From Pseudomonas sp. HOU2 (lineage in GTDB: Bacteria > Pseudomonadota > Gammaproteobacteria > Pseudomonadales > Pseudomonadaceae): DNA of 64,000 bases. The notes under the pieces are model-generated. The model was not told the DNA's origin. It saw only the letters and a list, made by a program, of their open reading frames with translations, and made no database searches. The stretch is from NCBI RefSeq assembly GCF_040729435.1, contig NZ_CP160398.1, forward strand, positions 2,728,001 to 2,792,000, in the 5' to 3' direction. Positions 1 to 9,906 of this stretch are shown here, piece by piece (the stretch's first letter is position 1; each line of letters opens with the position of its first letter). Made by a program: the position numbers and the translations under genes.

Positions 1-1
1 C

Positions 2-514
2 GATACATTGCCGGAGCAACCGGTGCCGGATCGGGTGTGGCAAGCCATTACTGCACGCATCGATCCGCAAGAGCTGCATGTACCGCCCAAACGACCGTTC
101 TGGAACTGGCTGCGACTCACCGCAGCGATCTGCTCCATCGCCGTGCTGGTATTTCTTGGCTCGCTGTACAACCGCGACGACGCCCGCTACCGCGCCACTC
201 TGCTGAGCGCCGACGCGCAACCGGCGCTGAAGGTCGAAGCGCATGCGGATTATCTGCAGGTCGAGCCGCTGACGCTGGCGGCAGTCGGGCCAGATCGCAG
301 TCTGGAATTGTGGGCGATCCCGGCTGATGGCAAGCCGATTTCGCTGGGGGTGATTCCTGCGGGAGGCAAAGGCAAGGTCGAGTTGAGCGCGGCGCAGAAA
401 GCCTTGATCGGCCAGCCGATTGCGCTGGCGGTGAGTCTGGAACCCAAGGGCGGCTCGCCGACCGGGCAGCCGACGGGGCCGGTGCTTTACCAAGGCGCGT
501 TAGCGGCTCTCTGA
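2..514 (+). CDS. Anti-sigma factor, RskA-type C-terminal region (5' end outside window)
   Basis: This is the 3' part of a gene that begins before base 1, because the reading frame is open from base 2 without a convincing start. The visible protein has a short cytoplasmic part, one transmembrane helix (the segment beginning LRLTAAICSIAVLVFLGSLY) and a periplasmic domain. That domain carries the LELWAIPADGKPISLGVIP stretch typical of the RskA (anti-sigma-K) family, whose members bind and inhibit an ECF sigma factor. The cognate sigma factor gene would be expected just upstream, outside the window. The gene ends at TGA 512-514 and is followed by a REP pair and a terminator hairpin. The family call is fairly safe, the partner is inferred. 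Confidence 0.75.
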   Translation, partial: DTLPEQPVPDRVWQAITARIDPQELHVPPKRPFWNWLRLTAAICSIAVLVFLGSLYNRDDARYRATLLSADAQPALKVEAHADYLQVEPLTLAAVGPDRSLELWAIPADGKPISLGVIPAGGKGKVELSAAQKALIGQPIALAVSLEPKGGSPTGQPTGPVLYQGALAAL

Positions 515-534
515 CTCTGGCACCACAAACCTTT

Positions 535-667
535 TGTGGCGAGGGAGCTTGCTCCCGCTGGGCTGCGAAGCGACCCAAATCTTGAGTGGGTAATTTTCCT
601 GAGACGCCGCATGTGTGGATTTTACGACGGCTTCGCCGCCGAGCGGGAGCAAGCCCCCTCGCCACAG
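535..667. repeat. REP pair, family A
   Basis: Two inverted arms: TGTGGCGAGGGAGCTTGCTC at the left and its reverse complement type (GAGCGGGAGCAAGC...CGCCACAG) at the right, each arm itself containing a small palindrome. The same doublet recurs many times in this window, always between genes. Confidence 0.85.
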
Positions 668-688
668 GTTTAGTGCTCATCCCCATAA

Positions 689-716
689 AAAACGGCGACC
701 TTGAGGTCGCCGTTTT
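689..716. terminator. Bidirectional rho-independent terminator
   Basis: Perfect stem AACGGCGACC / GGTCGCCGTT with a TTGA loop, flanked by A-run on the left and T-run on the right. It sits between the convergent ends of the anti-sigma gene and fdhA, so it can serve both strands. Confidence 0.85.
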
Positions 717-730
717 GCATTGCCTGAAAC

Positions 731-1930
731 TTACGCCGCACTGAACAACCGATGCGGATCAATCACAAACTTCTTCGGCACACCCGCATCGAACTCGCCA
801 TACCCTTCAGGCGCCTGGTCGAGGCTGATGACTTGCACGCCGACCACTTCGGCGATGTTGATGCGATCCCACATGATCGCCTGCATCAGCTGGCGGTTGT
901 ACTTCATCACCGGGGTCTGGCCGGTGTGGAAGCTGTGGGATTTGGCCCAGCCCAGACCGAAGCGGATGCTCAGGCTGCCCATTTTTGCGGCGGCGTCCAC
1001 GGCACCCGGATCTTCGGTCACGTACAGGCCCGGAATACCGATCTTGCCCGCCACGCGCACCACGCCCATCAGCGAGTTGAGCACCGTGGCCGGGGCTTCG
1101 GCTTTCACCCCGTCATGCCCGTGGCCGCGCGCTTCGAAGCCCACGCAGTCCACCGCGCAATCCACTTCCGGCTCGCCCAGCAGTGCGGCGATCTGTTCGT
1201 GCAGCGGCGTGTCCTTGGACAGGTCGACCACTTCAAAACCCTGGGCCTTGGCGTGCGCCAGGCGGATGGTGTTGACGTCGCCGATGATCACCACCGCTGC
1301 GCCCAGCAGACGCGCCGAGGCTGCAGCGGCCAGACCGACCGGGCCGGCGCCGGCGATGTACACGGTGCTGCCCGGGCCAACGCCCGCCGTCACGGCGCCG
1401 TGATAGCCGGTCGGCAGAATGTCGGAGAGGCAGGTCAGGTCGCGGATTTTCTCCATGGCCTTGTCGCGATCCGGCAGTTTCAGCAGGTTGAAGTCGGCGT
1501 ACGGCACCAGCACGTATTCGGCCTGGCCGCCGGTCCAGTCACCCATGTCGACGTAACCGTAAGCCCCGCCGGCACGGGCCGGGTTGACGGTCAGGCAGAC
1601 ACCGGTGTGTTGCTCCTTGCAGGAACGGCAGCGCCCGCAAGCCACGTTGAACGGTACGGAGACCAGGTCGCCGATTTTCAGGTTCTCGACGTCGGAACCC
1701 TTTTCGATCACTTCGCCGGTGATTTCATGGCCCAGCACCAGACCGGTCTGCGCCGTGGTACGGCCGCGCACCATGTGCTGGTCGGAGCCACAAATGTTGG
1801 TGGACACCACACGCAGAATCACCCCGTGCTCGATCTTCCTGCCGCGCGGGTCCTGCATTTTCGGATAGTCGATTTTCTGTACTTCGACCTTGCCAGCGCC
1901 GAGATACACCACACCACGATTGCCAGACAT
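731..1930 (-). CDS. fdhA: Glutathione-independent formaldehyde dehydrogenase
   Basis: NAD-dependent zinc dehydrogenase of 399 residues, the length of the well-studied Pseudomonas putida enzyme, oxidising formaldehyde to formate. Visible motifs are the catalytic zinc site (C47 in NICGSDQH, H68-E69 in GHEITG, D170 in CLSD), the structural zinc cysteines C98, C101, C104 and C112, and the Rossmann loop GAGPVG near 194-199. It is the last gene of the leftward glyA-sox-purU-fdhA block. Formaldehyde is released by the demethylation of sarcosine and possibly glycine betaine when tetrahydrofolate is limiting, so the location explains the role. A REP pair separates it from purU. Confidence 0.95.
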   Translation of the reverse strand: MSGNRGVVYLGAGKVEVQKIDYPKMQDPRGRKIEHGVILRVVSTNICGSDQHMVRGRTTAQTGLVLGHEITGEVIEKGSDVENLKIGDLVSVPFNVACGRCRSCKEQHTGVCLTVNPARAGGAYGYVDMGDWTGGQAEYVLVPYADFNLLKLPDRDKAMEKIRDLTCLSDILPTGYHGAVTAGVGPGSTVYIAGAGPVGLAAAASARLLGAAVVIIGDVNTIRLAHAKAQGFEVVDLSKDTPLHEQIAALLGEPEVDCAVDCVGFEARGHGHDGVKAEAPATVLNSLMGVVRVAGKIGIPGLYVTEDPGAVDAAAKMGSLSIRFGLGWAKSHSFHTGQTPVMKYNRQLMQAIMWDRINIAEVVGVQVISLDQAPEGYGEFDAGVPKKFVIDPHRLFSAA

Positions 1931-2033
1931 GCTTTCACCTCGCTGTTGTTTTTATGGAACCGCGTTGCCCAGGCAGGCAGCGCGTTGAGTGCTCGGGTAC
2001 AGATGCTGATTGTTGTGTTGCCTGTTATGGCCT

Positions 2034-2127
2034 CATCGCTGGCAAGCCAGCTCCCACAGGTTTCGGGTGGAACTCAAAGATTGTGTACAGCACAAATCCC
2101 TGTGGGAGCTGGCTTGCCAGCGATGGC
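2034..2127. repeat. REP pair, family B
   Basis: Inverted arms CATCGCTGGCAAGCCAGCTC and its complement (GAGCTGGCTTGCCAGCGATG), about 94 bp in total, lying between purU and fdhA inside the same transcription direction. Confidence 0.85.
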
Positions 2128-2130
2128 GAT

Positions 2131-2988
2131 CTAAAGAACCACGGTTCTGTTGGCGTTCAAAAACACCCTTCTTTCGATGTGATAACCCACGGCTCGGGCC
2201 AGGGTCAGGCCTTCGATATCCCGCCCCTTGGCGATCAGATCCTCCGGGTAATGACTGTGATCCACCGCCTCGACGCCTTGGGCGATGATCGGCCCTTCGT
2301 CGAGGTCGTTGTTGATGTAATGCGCCGTCGCGCCGACCAGTTTCACGCCCTTGTTGTAGGCCTGGTGATAGGGCTTGGCGCCCTTGAACCCCGGCAGCAG
2401 CGAGTGATGGATGTTGATCGCCTTGCCATCGAGCTTGCGGCACAGCTCCGGTGACAGTACCTGCATGTAGCGGGCGAGGATCACCAGTTCGGCGCCGGAC
2501 GCTTCGATCACCTGCCACACCTGTCGCTCCTGCGCCGGCTTGTCGTTGGGGTCGAGGGGGAAATGGTAGTAGGGAATCTGGTGCCAGTCGGCCAGCGGCT
2601 TGAGATCCGGATGGTTGGAGACCACCGCCGCCACATCCATCGACAACTGGCCGATGCGTTGGCGGTAAAGCAAATCGTTGAGGCAGTGATCGGCCTTGGA
2701 AACCATGATCACCACTTTCGGCCGATAGTTCGGCGCCGTCAGCTCGAAGACCATGCCGAACGCCGCTCCACGCTCGGCGAGGCCGGCGCGGAAGGACTGC
2801 TCGTCAAAGCCGTCGGGCTGACGGAATTCCACGCGAATGAAGAAGCGGCCCGAGAGCCGGTCATCGAACGAGTGGTGCTCGGTGACGTAGCAACCCTGCT
2901 CGAACAGAAAACGCGTCACCGCGTCCACCGTGCCGAGCACGCTGGGGCAGTCGGCGGTCAGAATCCATGTGTCTGGGGCGCGGCTCAT
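2131..2988 (-). CDS. purU: Formyltetrahydrofolate deformylase
   Basis: 285 residues, the usual PurU length. The N-terminal third is an ACT regulatory domain (TADCPSVLGTVDAVTRFLFE), the C-terminal part a formyltransferase-like hydrolase domain with the NIHHSLLPGFKGAKPYHQA active-site stretch and the downstream GATAHYINNDLDEGPII segment. It hydrolyses 10-formyl-THF to formate and THF. In the sarcosine block this would recycle the one-carbon units loaded on folate by sarcosine oxidase. The P. aeruginosa counterpart is the paralogue called purU2 in the same position. Start at ATG 2986-2988. Confidence 0.93.
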   Translation of the reverse strand: MSRAPDTWILTADCPSVLGTVDAVTRFLFEQGCYVTEHHSFDDRLSGRFFIRVEFRQPDGFDEQSFRAGLAERGAAFGMVFELTAPNYRPKVVIMVSKADHCLNDLLYRQRIGQLSMDVAAVVSNHPDLKPLADWHQIPYYHFPLDPNDKPAQERQVWQVIEASGAELVILARYMQVLSPELCRKLDGKAINIHHSLLPGFKGAKPYHQAYNKGVKLVGATAHYINNDLDEGPIIAQGVEAVDHSHYPEDLIAKGRDIEGLTLARAVGYHIERRVFLNANRTVVL

Positions 2989-3048
2989 GGTGCGGTGACT
3001 CCTGTTTCAACATCTGTGAGCAGAGTGAACTCTGTGGCGAGTGAGTTC

Positions 3049-3184
3049 TGTGGCGAGGGAGCTTGCTCCCGCTGGGTTGCGAAGCGACCCCAAAATCAGC
3101 AACCGCGCTCTTCCAGAAAGAATGCGCTCGCAGGTTTTTTGCGACTGCTCCGCAGCCGAGCGGGAGCAAGCTCCCTCGCCACAA
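3049..3184. repeat. REP pair, family A
   Basis: Inverted arms TGTGGCGAGGGAGCTTGCTC and GAGCGGGAGCAAGCTCCCTC between soxG and purU. A degenerate extra half arm (TGTGGCGAGTGAG) lies immediately left at about 3034. Confidence 0.85.
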
Positions 3185-3210
3185 GAAGCAATCGCGGCAA
3201 CCACTTAGTG

Positions 3211-3843
3211 TTACGCCTGAACACTCAGGCCGTACTCGGCCGATGCATCCTGCAACCAGAGCCACCAGTAATCCGAGAAGCTGCGGCGGATCAGCAGTTC
3301 CCAGGTGTCTTCGGCGGTGTGGCGAATCATCAGTTGCGACTTGGCGAACACCGTGCCCACCGCTTTGCCCACCGGGAAGTTGTTCGGGTGCACGTCGTAG
3401 CTTGTGGATTTCATCAGCACCTGACGCACGTTCGGCCCGCTCAGTTCGAGCACTTGCTGGCCGCCGCTGACGTTGACGATCGCGATGTGCAGATCGCCCA
3501 GCGCTTCGCGCAGCTTCTGCTCGGCGGCGAATTCTTCACCACTTGGCACGATCAGCAGCCACTCGTCCGGGCCCATCCATTGCAGGCTGGTTTCGCCTTT
3601 GACGATCACGCTCAGAGCGCCCGGCAACTCGATGCCCAGGGCCTTGTGCACCCCGGCGGCAAACGCGGCGTCATGGCCGTCGCCACGAAGGGTCAGGTGA
3701 CCGAGGAGTTTCTTTTCTCGCACGAACACACCGGCGTTCTTGCGACCCTTGCCGGCCAGGCTGGCGAGGTCGGCATGGTGCAGCGACGACTCGGCACGGG
3801 CCCCGGTGGCCGGGCGTTGTTGGTACACATTGGCTGTGGTCAT
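3211..3843 (-). CDS. soxG: Sarcosine oxidase gamma subunit
   Basis: 210 residues, matching the gamma chain of heterotetrameric sarcosine oxidase, a GcvT-like accessory subunit with no cofactor of its own. Recognisable stretches are LTLRGDGHDAAFAAGVHKAL and QWMGPDEWLLIVPSGEE, as in the SoxG family. It lies 180 bp downstream of soxA, the gap being filled by a REP pair, and is otherwise collinear with soxB-soxD-soxA. Start at ATG 3841-3843. Confidence 0.93.
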   Translation of the reverse strand: MTTANVYQQRPATGARAESSLHHADLASLAGKGRKNAGVFVREKKLLGHLTLRGDGHDAAFAAGVHKALGIELPGALSVIVKGETSLQWMGPDEWLLIVPSGEEFAAEQKLREALGDLHIAIVNVSGGQQVLELSGPNVRQVLMKSTSYDVHPNNFPVGKAVGTVFAKSQLMIRHTAEDTWELLIRRSFSDYWWLWLQDASAEYGLSVQA

Positions 3844-3898
3844 AAAGCACCTATCTCAATTCTGTTGGTCCGGTCCTTGTGGTGGCTGTACTGCCGCC

Positions 3899-3990
3899 TT
3901 CGCGAGCAAGCTCGCTCCCACAGTGGACTGATGCCTGACACAAATTCCATTAACAACCCGAAACCTGTAGGAGCGAGTTTGCTCGCGAAG
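3899..3990. repeat. REP pair, family C
   Basis: Inverted arms TCGCGAGCAAGCTCGCTCCC and GGAGCGAGTTTGCTCGCGAA. It occupies most of the soxA-soxG gap. Only one copy of this type was noticed in the window. Confidence 0.8.
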
Positions 3991-4023
3991 GCGATATCCG
4001 CCACACCACAGGGTTCGAAGCCG

Positions 4024-7000
4024 TCAGATGTTCTGCCGATCCCCCTTCGGATCGAAGAACACCGAAGACACAATCTCCGCCTCGATCACGCTGCCATCGG
4101 CCAGCGGCGCAAACACCCGCTCGCCCATGCGCTTGAGACCGCCCTTGACCACACCCATGGCAAATGAATAACCGAGGGAGTTGTGCGCGTAGCTGGAGGT
4201 CACGTGGCCGACCATGGTCATCGGGATCGCCTGCTTGGTGTTGAACACCAGTTGCGCACCTTCCGGCAGCCACACGTTCGGATCGATCGGCTTCAGGCCC
4301 ACCAGTTGTTTGCGCTGATCCTTCACGCAGTCTTCACGGTTCATGCCGCGCTGGCCGATCCACGAGAACGGCTTGGTGCGACCGACGCACCAGCCCATGT
4401 TCAGGTCGTCCGGGGTCATCGAGCCGTCGGTGTCCTGACCGACGATGATGAAACCCTTCTCCGCCCGCAGGACGTGCATGGTTTCAGTGCCGTACGGCGT
4501 CAGGTTGTACTGCTTGCCGGCCTCGACGATTTTCTCCAGCACGCCCATCGCGTAGTCGGCCTGCACGTTGACTTCGTACGACAGCTCACCGGTGAACGAG
4601 ATACGGAACACCCGCGCCGGCACGCCGCCGACCAGACCTTCTTTCCAGGTCATGAACGGGAAGGCTTCGTTGCTCAGATCGATGTCGGTCACGGCGCTGA
4701 GCAGCTTGCGGCTGTTCGGCCCGGACAGGGTCATGGTCGCCCAGTGGTCGGTGACCGAGGTGAAGTAGACCTTCATCTCTGGCCATTCGGTCTGGTGGTA
4801 CAGCTCCAGCCATTGCAGCACGCGAGCCGCGCCGCCAGTGGTGGTGGTCATGACGAAATGGTTGTCAGCAAGGCACGCCGTCACACCGTCGTCGAAGACC
4901 ATGCCGTCCTCTTTGCACATCAGGCCGTAACGCGCCTTGCCCACGTCGAGCTTGGTCCAGGCGTTGGTGTACACGCGGTTGAGGAACTCGCGGGCATCCG
5001 GGCCTTGAATGTCGATCTTGCCCAGGGTCGAGGCGTCGAGCAGACCGACGCTGTCGCGCACGGCTTTGCATTCACGCTTGACCGCGGCGTGCAGGTCTTC
5101 ACCGTTTTTCGGGAAGTACCATGGACGTTTCCACTGACCGACGTCTTCAAACTCGGCGCCGTTTTTCAGGTGCCATTGATGCAGCGCGGTGTAGCGCACC
5201 GGCTCGAAGATGTGCCCGCAGTGACGGCCGGCTACTGCACCGAACGTTACCGGCGTGTAGTTCGGGCGGAACATCGTGGTGCCCATCTGCGGGATGGTCA
5301 CGTTCAGCGAACGCGCGGCAATCGCCAGACCGTTGACGTTGCCGAGCTTGCCCTGATCGGTGCCGAAGCCCAGCGCGGTGTAGCGTTTGACGTGTTCGAC
5401 CGACTCGAAACCTTCGCGGGTCGCCAGTTCGATGGCGGCGGCGGTGACGTCGTTCTGCAGGTCGACGAATTGCTTCGGCGCCCGCGCAGTGCCCTTCTCA
5501 TGCGGCACCTGGAACAGCGCCAAAGTCGCTTCTTCGAGACGGCTCAGGGCCTTGGGCAGCGTGCCTTCGACCACTCCGAAGCCGGCTTCACTGGCAGCGC
5601 GTGCGCCACCTTCGAAGCCATCGGCCAGCGAATCACCGAGGCCGTAGACGCCGTTGATGCCACCGACGCACACACGCTTCTGCGGTGCTTCGCCGGGTAC
5701 GAAACCGAGGATATCTTCGCGCCAGATCGGCTTGCCACCGAGGTGCGAAGCCAGGTGCACGACAGGGCTGTAACCGCCGGAACTGGCGATCACGTCGCAG
5801 TCGAGCCATTCGCCCGGGCTGGTCACGGCGTGCGCTTTGACGTCAATTGCAGCGACGCGGGCAGCGGTGACGCGCTTGCTGCCACGCGCCTCGATCACAG
5901 CGCTGCCGGTGAGGATGCGGATGCCTTTGGCGCGGGCTTCTTCCACCAGTGCGCCACGCGGATTGCTCCGTGCATCGGCGATGGCCACCACTTGCAGGCT
6001 GGCGTCGAGCCAGTCCAGCGCCACGCGATAGGCGTGATCGTTGTTGGTGGTCAGCACCAGCTTCTTGCCCGGTGCCACGCCATAACGGCGCACGTAAGTC
6101 GAGACCGCACCGGCGAGCATGTTGCCCGGCACGTCGTTGTTGCCGTAGACCAGCGGACGCTCGTGGGCGCCGGTCGCCAGCACCACACGCTTGGCGCGAA
6201 CCCGGTGGATGCGCTGACGCACCTGACCGATAGGCGCGCGGTCACCGAGGTGATCGGTGAGGCGTTCGTGAATGGTCAGGAAGTTGTGGTCGTGGTAACC
6301 GTTGACCGTGGCGCGCGGCAACAGCAGCACGTCCGGGGTGTTTTTCAATTCAGCGATGACGCTGGCCACCCACTCGATCGCCGGTTTGCCATCGAGGCTT
6401 TCGCGGGAATCAAGCAGACTGCCGCCGAACTCTTCCTGCTCATCGGCGAGGATCACCCGCGCACCGCTGCGCGCAGCCGCCAGGGCAGCGGCGAGACCGG
6501 CAGGGCCGGCGCCGACGATCAGCACGTCGCAGTGCTGGTTCATGTAGTCGTAGGTGTCCGGATCGACTTCGGTCGGCGAACGGCCCAAACCGGCAGCCTT
6601 GCGAATGTACTTCTCGTACGTCATCCAGAACGATTGCGGGTACATGAAGGTTTTGTAGTAGAAACCCGGCGGCATCAGCTTGCCGCCGACCTTGCCGAGA
6701 ATCCCCATCATGTCGTTATTGACGCTCGGCCAACCGTTGGTGCTGGTCGCGACCAGGCCTTGGTACAACGCCTGTTGCGTGGCGCGCACGTTGGGAATCT
6801 GCGTGGCTTCGGTGGCACCGATCTGCAGCACGGCGTTCGGCTCTTCGGCACCGGCGGCGAAGATCCCGCGAGGACGCGAATACTTGAAGCTGCGACCGAT
6901 GATGTCGACGCCGTTGGCGATCAGTGCCGAGGCCAGCGAGTCGCCCTCGAAGCCTTTGTAGCTCTGACCGTTGAAGGTGAAGCTCAGCACTTTGTTGCGG

Positions 7001-7041
7001 TCGATCCGTCCACCGTTGGACAGGCGATTGGTCTGGCTCAT
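4024..7041 (-). CDS. soxA: Sarcosine oxidase alpha subunit
   Basis: 1005 residues, full length for the alpha chain. Residues from about 18 to 110 form a ferredoxin-like N-terminal region (FTFNGQSYKGFEGDSLASAL), followed by a disulfide-oxidoreductase-like NAD-binding fold with GAGPAG at 177-182, and a C-terminal GcvT-like aminomethyltransferase domain that transfers the methyl-derived carbon to tetrahydrofolate. The complex oxidises sarcosine to glycine with 5,10-methylene-THF and hydrogen peroxide. Its ATG at 7039-7041 overlaps the soxD stop (ATGA overlap), showing translational coupling. Confidence 0.97.
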   Translation of the reverse strand: MSQTNRLSNGGRIDRNKVLSFTFNGQSYKGFEGDSLASALIANGVDIIGRSFKYSRPRGIFAAGAEEPNAVLQIGATEATQIPNVRATQQALYQGLVATSTNGWPSVNNDMMGILGKVGGKLMPPGFYYKTFMYPQSFWMTYEKYIRKAAGLGRSPTEVDPDTYDYMNQHCDVLIVGAGPAGLAAALAAARSGARVILADEQEEFGGSLLDSRESLDGKPAIEWVASVIAELKNTPDVLLLPRATVNGYHDHNFLTIHERLTDHLGDRAPIGQVRQRIHRVRAKRVVLATGAHERPLVYGNNDVPGNMLAGAVSTYVRRYGVAPGKKLVLTTNNDHAYRVALDWLDASLQVVAIADARSNPRGALVEEARAKGIRILTGSAVIEARGSKRVTAARVAAIDVKAHAVTSPGEWLDCDVIASSGGYSPVVHLASHLGGKPIWREDILGFVPGEAPQKRVCVGGINGVYGLGDSLADGFEGGARAASEAGFGVVEGTLPKALSRLEEATLALFQVPHEKGTARAPKQFVDLQNDVTAAAIELATREGFESVEHVKRYTALGFGTDQGKLGNVNGLAIAARSLNVTIPQMGTTMFRPNYTPVTFGAVAGRHCGHIFEPVRYTALHQWHLKNGAEFEDVGQWKRPWYFPKNGEDLHAAVKRECKAVRDSVGLLDASTLGKIDIQGPDAREFLNRVYTNAWTKLDVGKARYGLMCKEDGMVFDDGVTACLADNHFVMTTTTGGAARVLQWLELYHQTEWPEMKVYFTSVTDHWATMTLSGPNSRKLLSAVTDIDLSNEAFPFMTWKEGLVGGVPARVFRISFTGELSYEVNVQADYAMGVLEKIVEAGKQYNLTPYGTETMHVLRAEKGFIIVGQDTDGSMTPDDLNMGWCVGRTKPFSWIGQRGMNREDCVKDQRKQLVGLKPIDPNVWLPEGAQLVFNTKQAIPMTMVGHVTSSYAHNSLGYSFAMGVVKGGLKRMGERVFAPLADGSVIEAEIVSSVFFDPKGDRQNI

Positions 7042-7367
7042 ACCTTCTCTCCCAGCGCCGTCGTGGCTGTTTTCGCCGTATCAGCCTTGTCGGTGAATTG
7101 CGGCTTGGTGCCGATCTTGTAGGTTTCGAGAATCTCGTAGGTCACGGTGTCGCGGGTGACGTTGAAGTACTGGCGGCAACCAGCGACGTGATCCCACAGT
7201 TCGTGGTGCAGACCACGCGGGTTGTCGCGGAAGAACATGTAGTCGCCCCACTCTTCATCGGTGCAGGCGGCAGGATCCAGCGGACGCGGAATGTGCGCCT
7301 GACCGGATGCGTGGAATTCCTCTTCGGAGCGCAGTTCGCCGCAGTGAGGACAGAAGATATGCAACAT
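7038..7367 (-). CDS. soxD: Sarcosine oxidase delta subunit
   Basis: 109 residues, a small zinc-binding subunit. Cysteines C6 and C9 in IFCPHCGELR plus downstream His and Cys (HHELWDHVAGCRQYF) are the expected zinc ligands. It sits between soxB (14 bp upstream) and soxA (4-bp overlap), the canonical soxBDAG order. Confidence 0.95.
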   Translation of the reverse strand: MLHIFCPHCGELRSEEEFHASGQAHIPRPLDPAACTDEEWGDYMFFRDNPRGLHHELWDHVAGCRQYFNVTRDTVTYEILETYKIGTKPQFTDKADTAKTATTALGEKV

Positions 7368-7381
7368 GGGGATTTCTCCTG

Positions 7382-8632
7382 TTAGTGGGCAACCGCAGCA
7401 GCGCCGTGTTCATCGATCAACGCACCGTTGTGGAAACGGTCGATGGAGAAAGGTGCAGCCAATGGGTGCATTTCACCCTTGGCCAGACTCGCGGCAAACA
7501 CGTTGCCCGAGCCAGGAGTCGCCTTGAAGCCACCAGTGCCCCAACCGCAGTTGAAGAACATGTTCGGCACCGGGGTTTTCGAAATGATCGGGCAGGCGTC
7601 CGGGGTGGTGTCGACGATGCCGCCCCACTGGCGGTTCATGCGCACCCGCGACAACACCGGGAACATCTCGACGATGGCCTGGATGGTGTGCTCGATCACC
7701 GGGTACGAACCGCGCTGGCCGTAGCCGTTGTAGCCGTCGATACCGGCGCCGATCACCAGGTCGCCCTTGTCGGACTGGCTGATGTAACCGTGCACGGCGT
7801 TGGACATGATCACGCTGTCGATAATCGGTTTGATCGGCTCGGACACCAGCGCTTGCAGCGGGTGGGATTCGATCGGCAGACGGAAACCGGCGAGCTTGGC
7901 CATGTGCCCGGAGTTACCGGCGGTGACCACACCGACGCGCTTGGCGCCGATGAAACCCTTGTTGGTTTCAACGCCGATGCACACGCCGTTTTCCTTGCGG
8001 AAACCGATCACTTCGGTCTGCTGGATCAAGTCCACGCCCAAGGCGTCGGCGGCACGGGCAAAGCCCCAGGCCACGGCATCGTGACGGGCAACGCCGCCGC
8101 GACGCTGCACGGTTGCGCCCATCACCGGGTAGCGAGTGTTTTTCGAGCAGTCGAGGTACGGGATCTCGTCGGCCACTTGCTTGGCGTTGAGCAGTTCGCC
8201 GTCGACGCCGTTGAGGCGGTTGGCGCTGACCCGACGCTCGGAATCACGGATGTCCTGCAGGGTGTGGCACAGGTTGTAGACGCCGCGCTGGGAGAACATC
8301 ACGTTGTAGTTCAGGTCCTGCGACAGGCCTTCCCACAGTTTCATCGCGTGTTCGTACAGGTGCGCCGACTCGTCCCACAGGTAGTTCGAGCGAACGATGG
8401 TGGTGTTGCGCGCGGTATTGCCGCCGCCCAGCCAGCCTTTCTCGACCACGGCGACGTTGGTGATGCCGTGCTCTTTCGCCAGATAGTAGGCGGTCGCCAG
8501 ACCGTGCCCGCCACCGCCGACGATGACCACGTCGTAGACCTTCTTCGGCGTCGGCGTGCGCCACATGCGCTGCCAGTTTTCGTGGTGGCTGAGGGAGTGT
8601 TTGAAGAGGCCGAAGCCCGAATAGCGTTGCAT
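7382..8632 (-). CDS. soxB: Sarcosine oxidase beta subunit
   Basis: FAD-dependent amine oxidase chain of 416 residues. The GGGGHG dinucleotide-binding motif is near residues 39-44, and the [16 protein letters not shown] region carries the histidine that in the family binds FMN covalently. Two in-frame ATGs exist (8638 and 8632). I chose 8632 because a GGAG lies 9 bases before it but only 3 before the first. SoxB contains the site where sarcosine is oxidised. It follows glyA by about 20 bp. Confidence 0.95.
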   Translation of the reverse strand: MQRYSGFGLFKHSLSHHENWQRMWRTPTPKKVYDVVIVGGGGHGLATAYYLAKEHGITNVAVVEKGWLGGGNTARNTTIVRSNYLWDESAHLYEHAMKLWEGLSQDLNYNVMFSQRGVYNLCHTLQDIRDSERRVSANRLNGVDGELLNAKQVADEIPYLDCSKNTRYPVMGATVQRRGGVARHDAVAWGFARAADALGVDLIQQTEVIGFRKENGVCIGVETNKGFIGAKRVGVVTAGNSGHMAKLAGFRLPIESHPLQALVSEPIKPIIDSVIMSNAVHGYISQSDKGDLVIGAGIDGYNGYGQRGSYPVIEHTIQAIVEMFPVLSRVRMNRQWGGIVDTTPDACPIISKTPVPNMFFNCGWGTGGFKATPGSGNVFAASLAKGEMHPLAAPFSIDRFHNGALIDEHGAAAVAH

Positions 8633-8652
8633 AGTCATTTACTCCAAACCGC

Positions 8653-9906
8653 TCAGCGATAAACCGGGTAGTCGGCGCACAGTGCCGCGACGTTCTTGGC
8701 CACATTCGCTTCAACGTCGGCGTCACCGAGGTTGTCGAGGATGTCGCAGATCCAGCCGGCCAGCATTTCGCACTGTGCGACCTTGAAGCCACGGGTGGTG
8801 ACGGCCGGGGTGCCGATGCGCAGGCCCGAAGTCACGAACGGCGACTGCGGGTCGTTCGGCACGGCGTTCTTGTTGACGGTGATGTGCGCACGGCCAAGGG
8901 CAGCGTCAGCATCTTTGCCGGTCAGGCCCTGACGGATCAGGCTGACCAGGAACAGGTGGTTGTCGGTGCCGCCGGACACTACATCGTAGCCACGTTTGAT
9001 AAACACGCTGGCCATCGCCTGAGCGTTGTCGATCACTTGCTGCTGATAGGCCTTGAAGCCAGGCTCCAGCGCTTCCTTGAAGCACACGGCTTTGCCAGCG
9101 ATGACGTGCATCAGCGGGCCGCCCTGAGCGCCGGGGAATACCGCGGCGTTGAGCTTCTTCTCGATCTCTTCGTTGGACTTGGCGAGGATCAGCCCGCCAC
9201 GCGGACCGCGCAGGGTCTTGTGCGTGGTGGTGGTGACCACGTCGGCGTACGGCAGCGGGTTCGGGTACAGACCGGCAGCCACCAGACCGGCGACGTGGGC
9301 CATGTCGACGAACAGCAGCGCACCGACCTTGTCGGCGATCTGGCGGAAACGCGGGAAGTCCAGGGTCTTGGAGTAGGCGGAGAACCCGGCAACGATCATC
9401 TTCGGCTTGCACTCGACGGCCAGACGCTCGACTTCGTCGTAATCGATCAGCCCGGTGTCGGTGTTGATCCCATACTGCACCGCGTTGTACAGCTTGCCCG
9501 AGGACGACACTTTGGCGCCGTGGGTCAGGTGACCGCCGTGGGCCAGGCTCATGCCGAGAATGGTGTCGCCCGGCTGGATCAGCGCCAGGTACACCGCGCT
9601 GTTGGCGGAGGAGCCGGAGTGCGGCTGGACGTTGGCGTAATCGGCGCCGAACAATTGCTTGGCGCGCTCGATGGCCAGCGCTTCGACTTTATCCACATGC
9701 TCGCAGCCGCCGTAGTAACGCTTGCCCGGATAACCTTCGGCGTATTTGTTGGTCAGGCCGCTGCCTTGCGCCTCCATCACGCGCTTGCTGGTGTAGTTTT
9801 CCGACGCGATCAGCTCGATGTGATCTTCCTGACGTTGCTCCTCGGCATTCATCGCCGCCAGCAGTGCATCGTCATAACCCTGGATCTGGTCTTGCTTGCT
9901 GAACAT
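8653..9906 (-). CDS. glyA: Serine hydroxymethyltransferase
   Basis: 417 residues, PLP enzyme of fold type I with the [16 protein letters not shown] motif holding the PLP lysine near residue 230. It interconverts glycine plus methylene-THF with serine, so it condenses both products of sarcosine oxidase. It is the first gene of the leftward block, equivalent to the glyA1 copy that precedes soxB in P. aeruginosa. Pseudomonads usually carry other glyA copies, so this is probably the catabolic paralogue. Confidence 0.96.
   Translation of the reverse strand: MFSKQDQIQGYDDALLAAMNAEEQRQEDHIELIASENYTSKRVMEAQGSGLTNKYAEGYPGKRYYGGCEHVDKVEALAIERAKQLFGADYANVQPHSGSSANSAVYLALIQPGDTILGMSLAHGGHLTHGAKVSSSGKLYNAVQYGINTDTGLIDYDEVERLAVECKPKMIVAGFSAYSKTLDFPRFRQIADKVGALLFVDMAHVAGLVAAGLYPNPLPYADVVTTTTHKTLRGPRGGLILAKSNEEIEKKLNAAVFPGAQGGPLMHVIAGKAVCFKEALEPGFKAYQQQVIDNAQAMASVFIKRGYDVVSGGTDNHLFLVSLIRQGLTGKDADAALGRAHITVNKNAVPNDPQSPFVTSGLRIGTPAVTTRGFKVAQCEMLAGWICDILDNLGDADVEANVAKNVAALCADYPVYR

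Noticed and set aside
4183..7122. Long plus-strand open frame opposite soxA
   Set aside because: Antisense shadow of soxA; no domain recognised and no ribosome site, whereas soxA is unmistakable.
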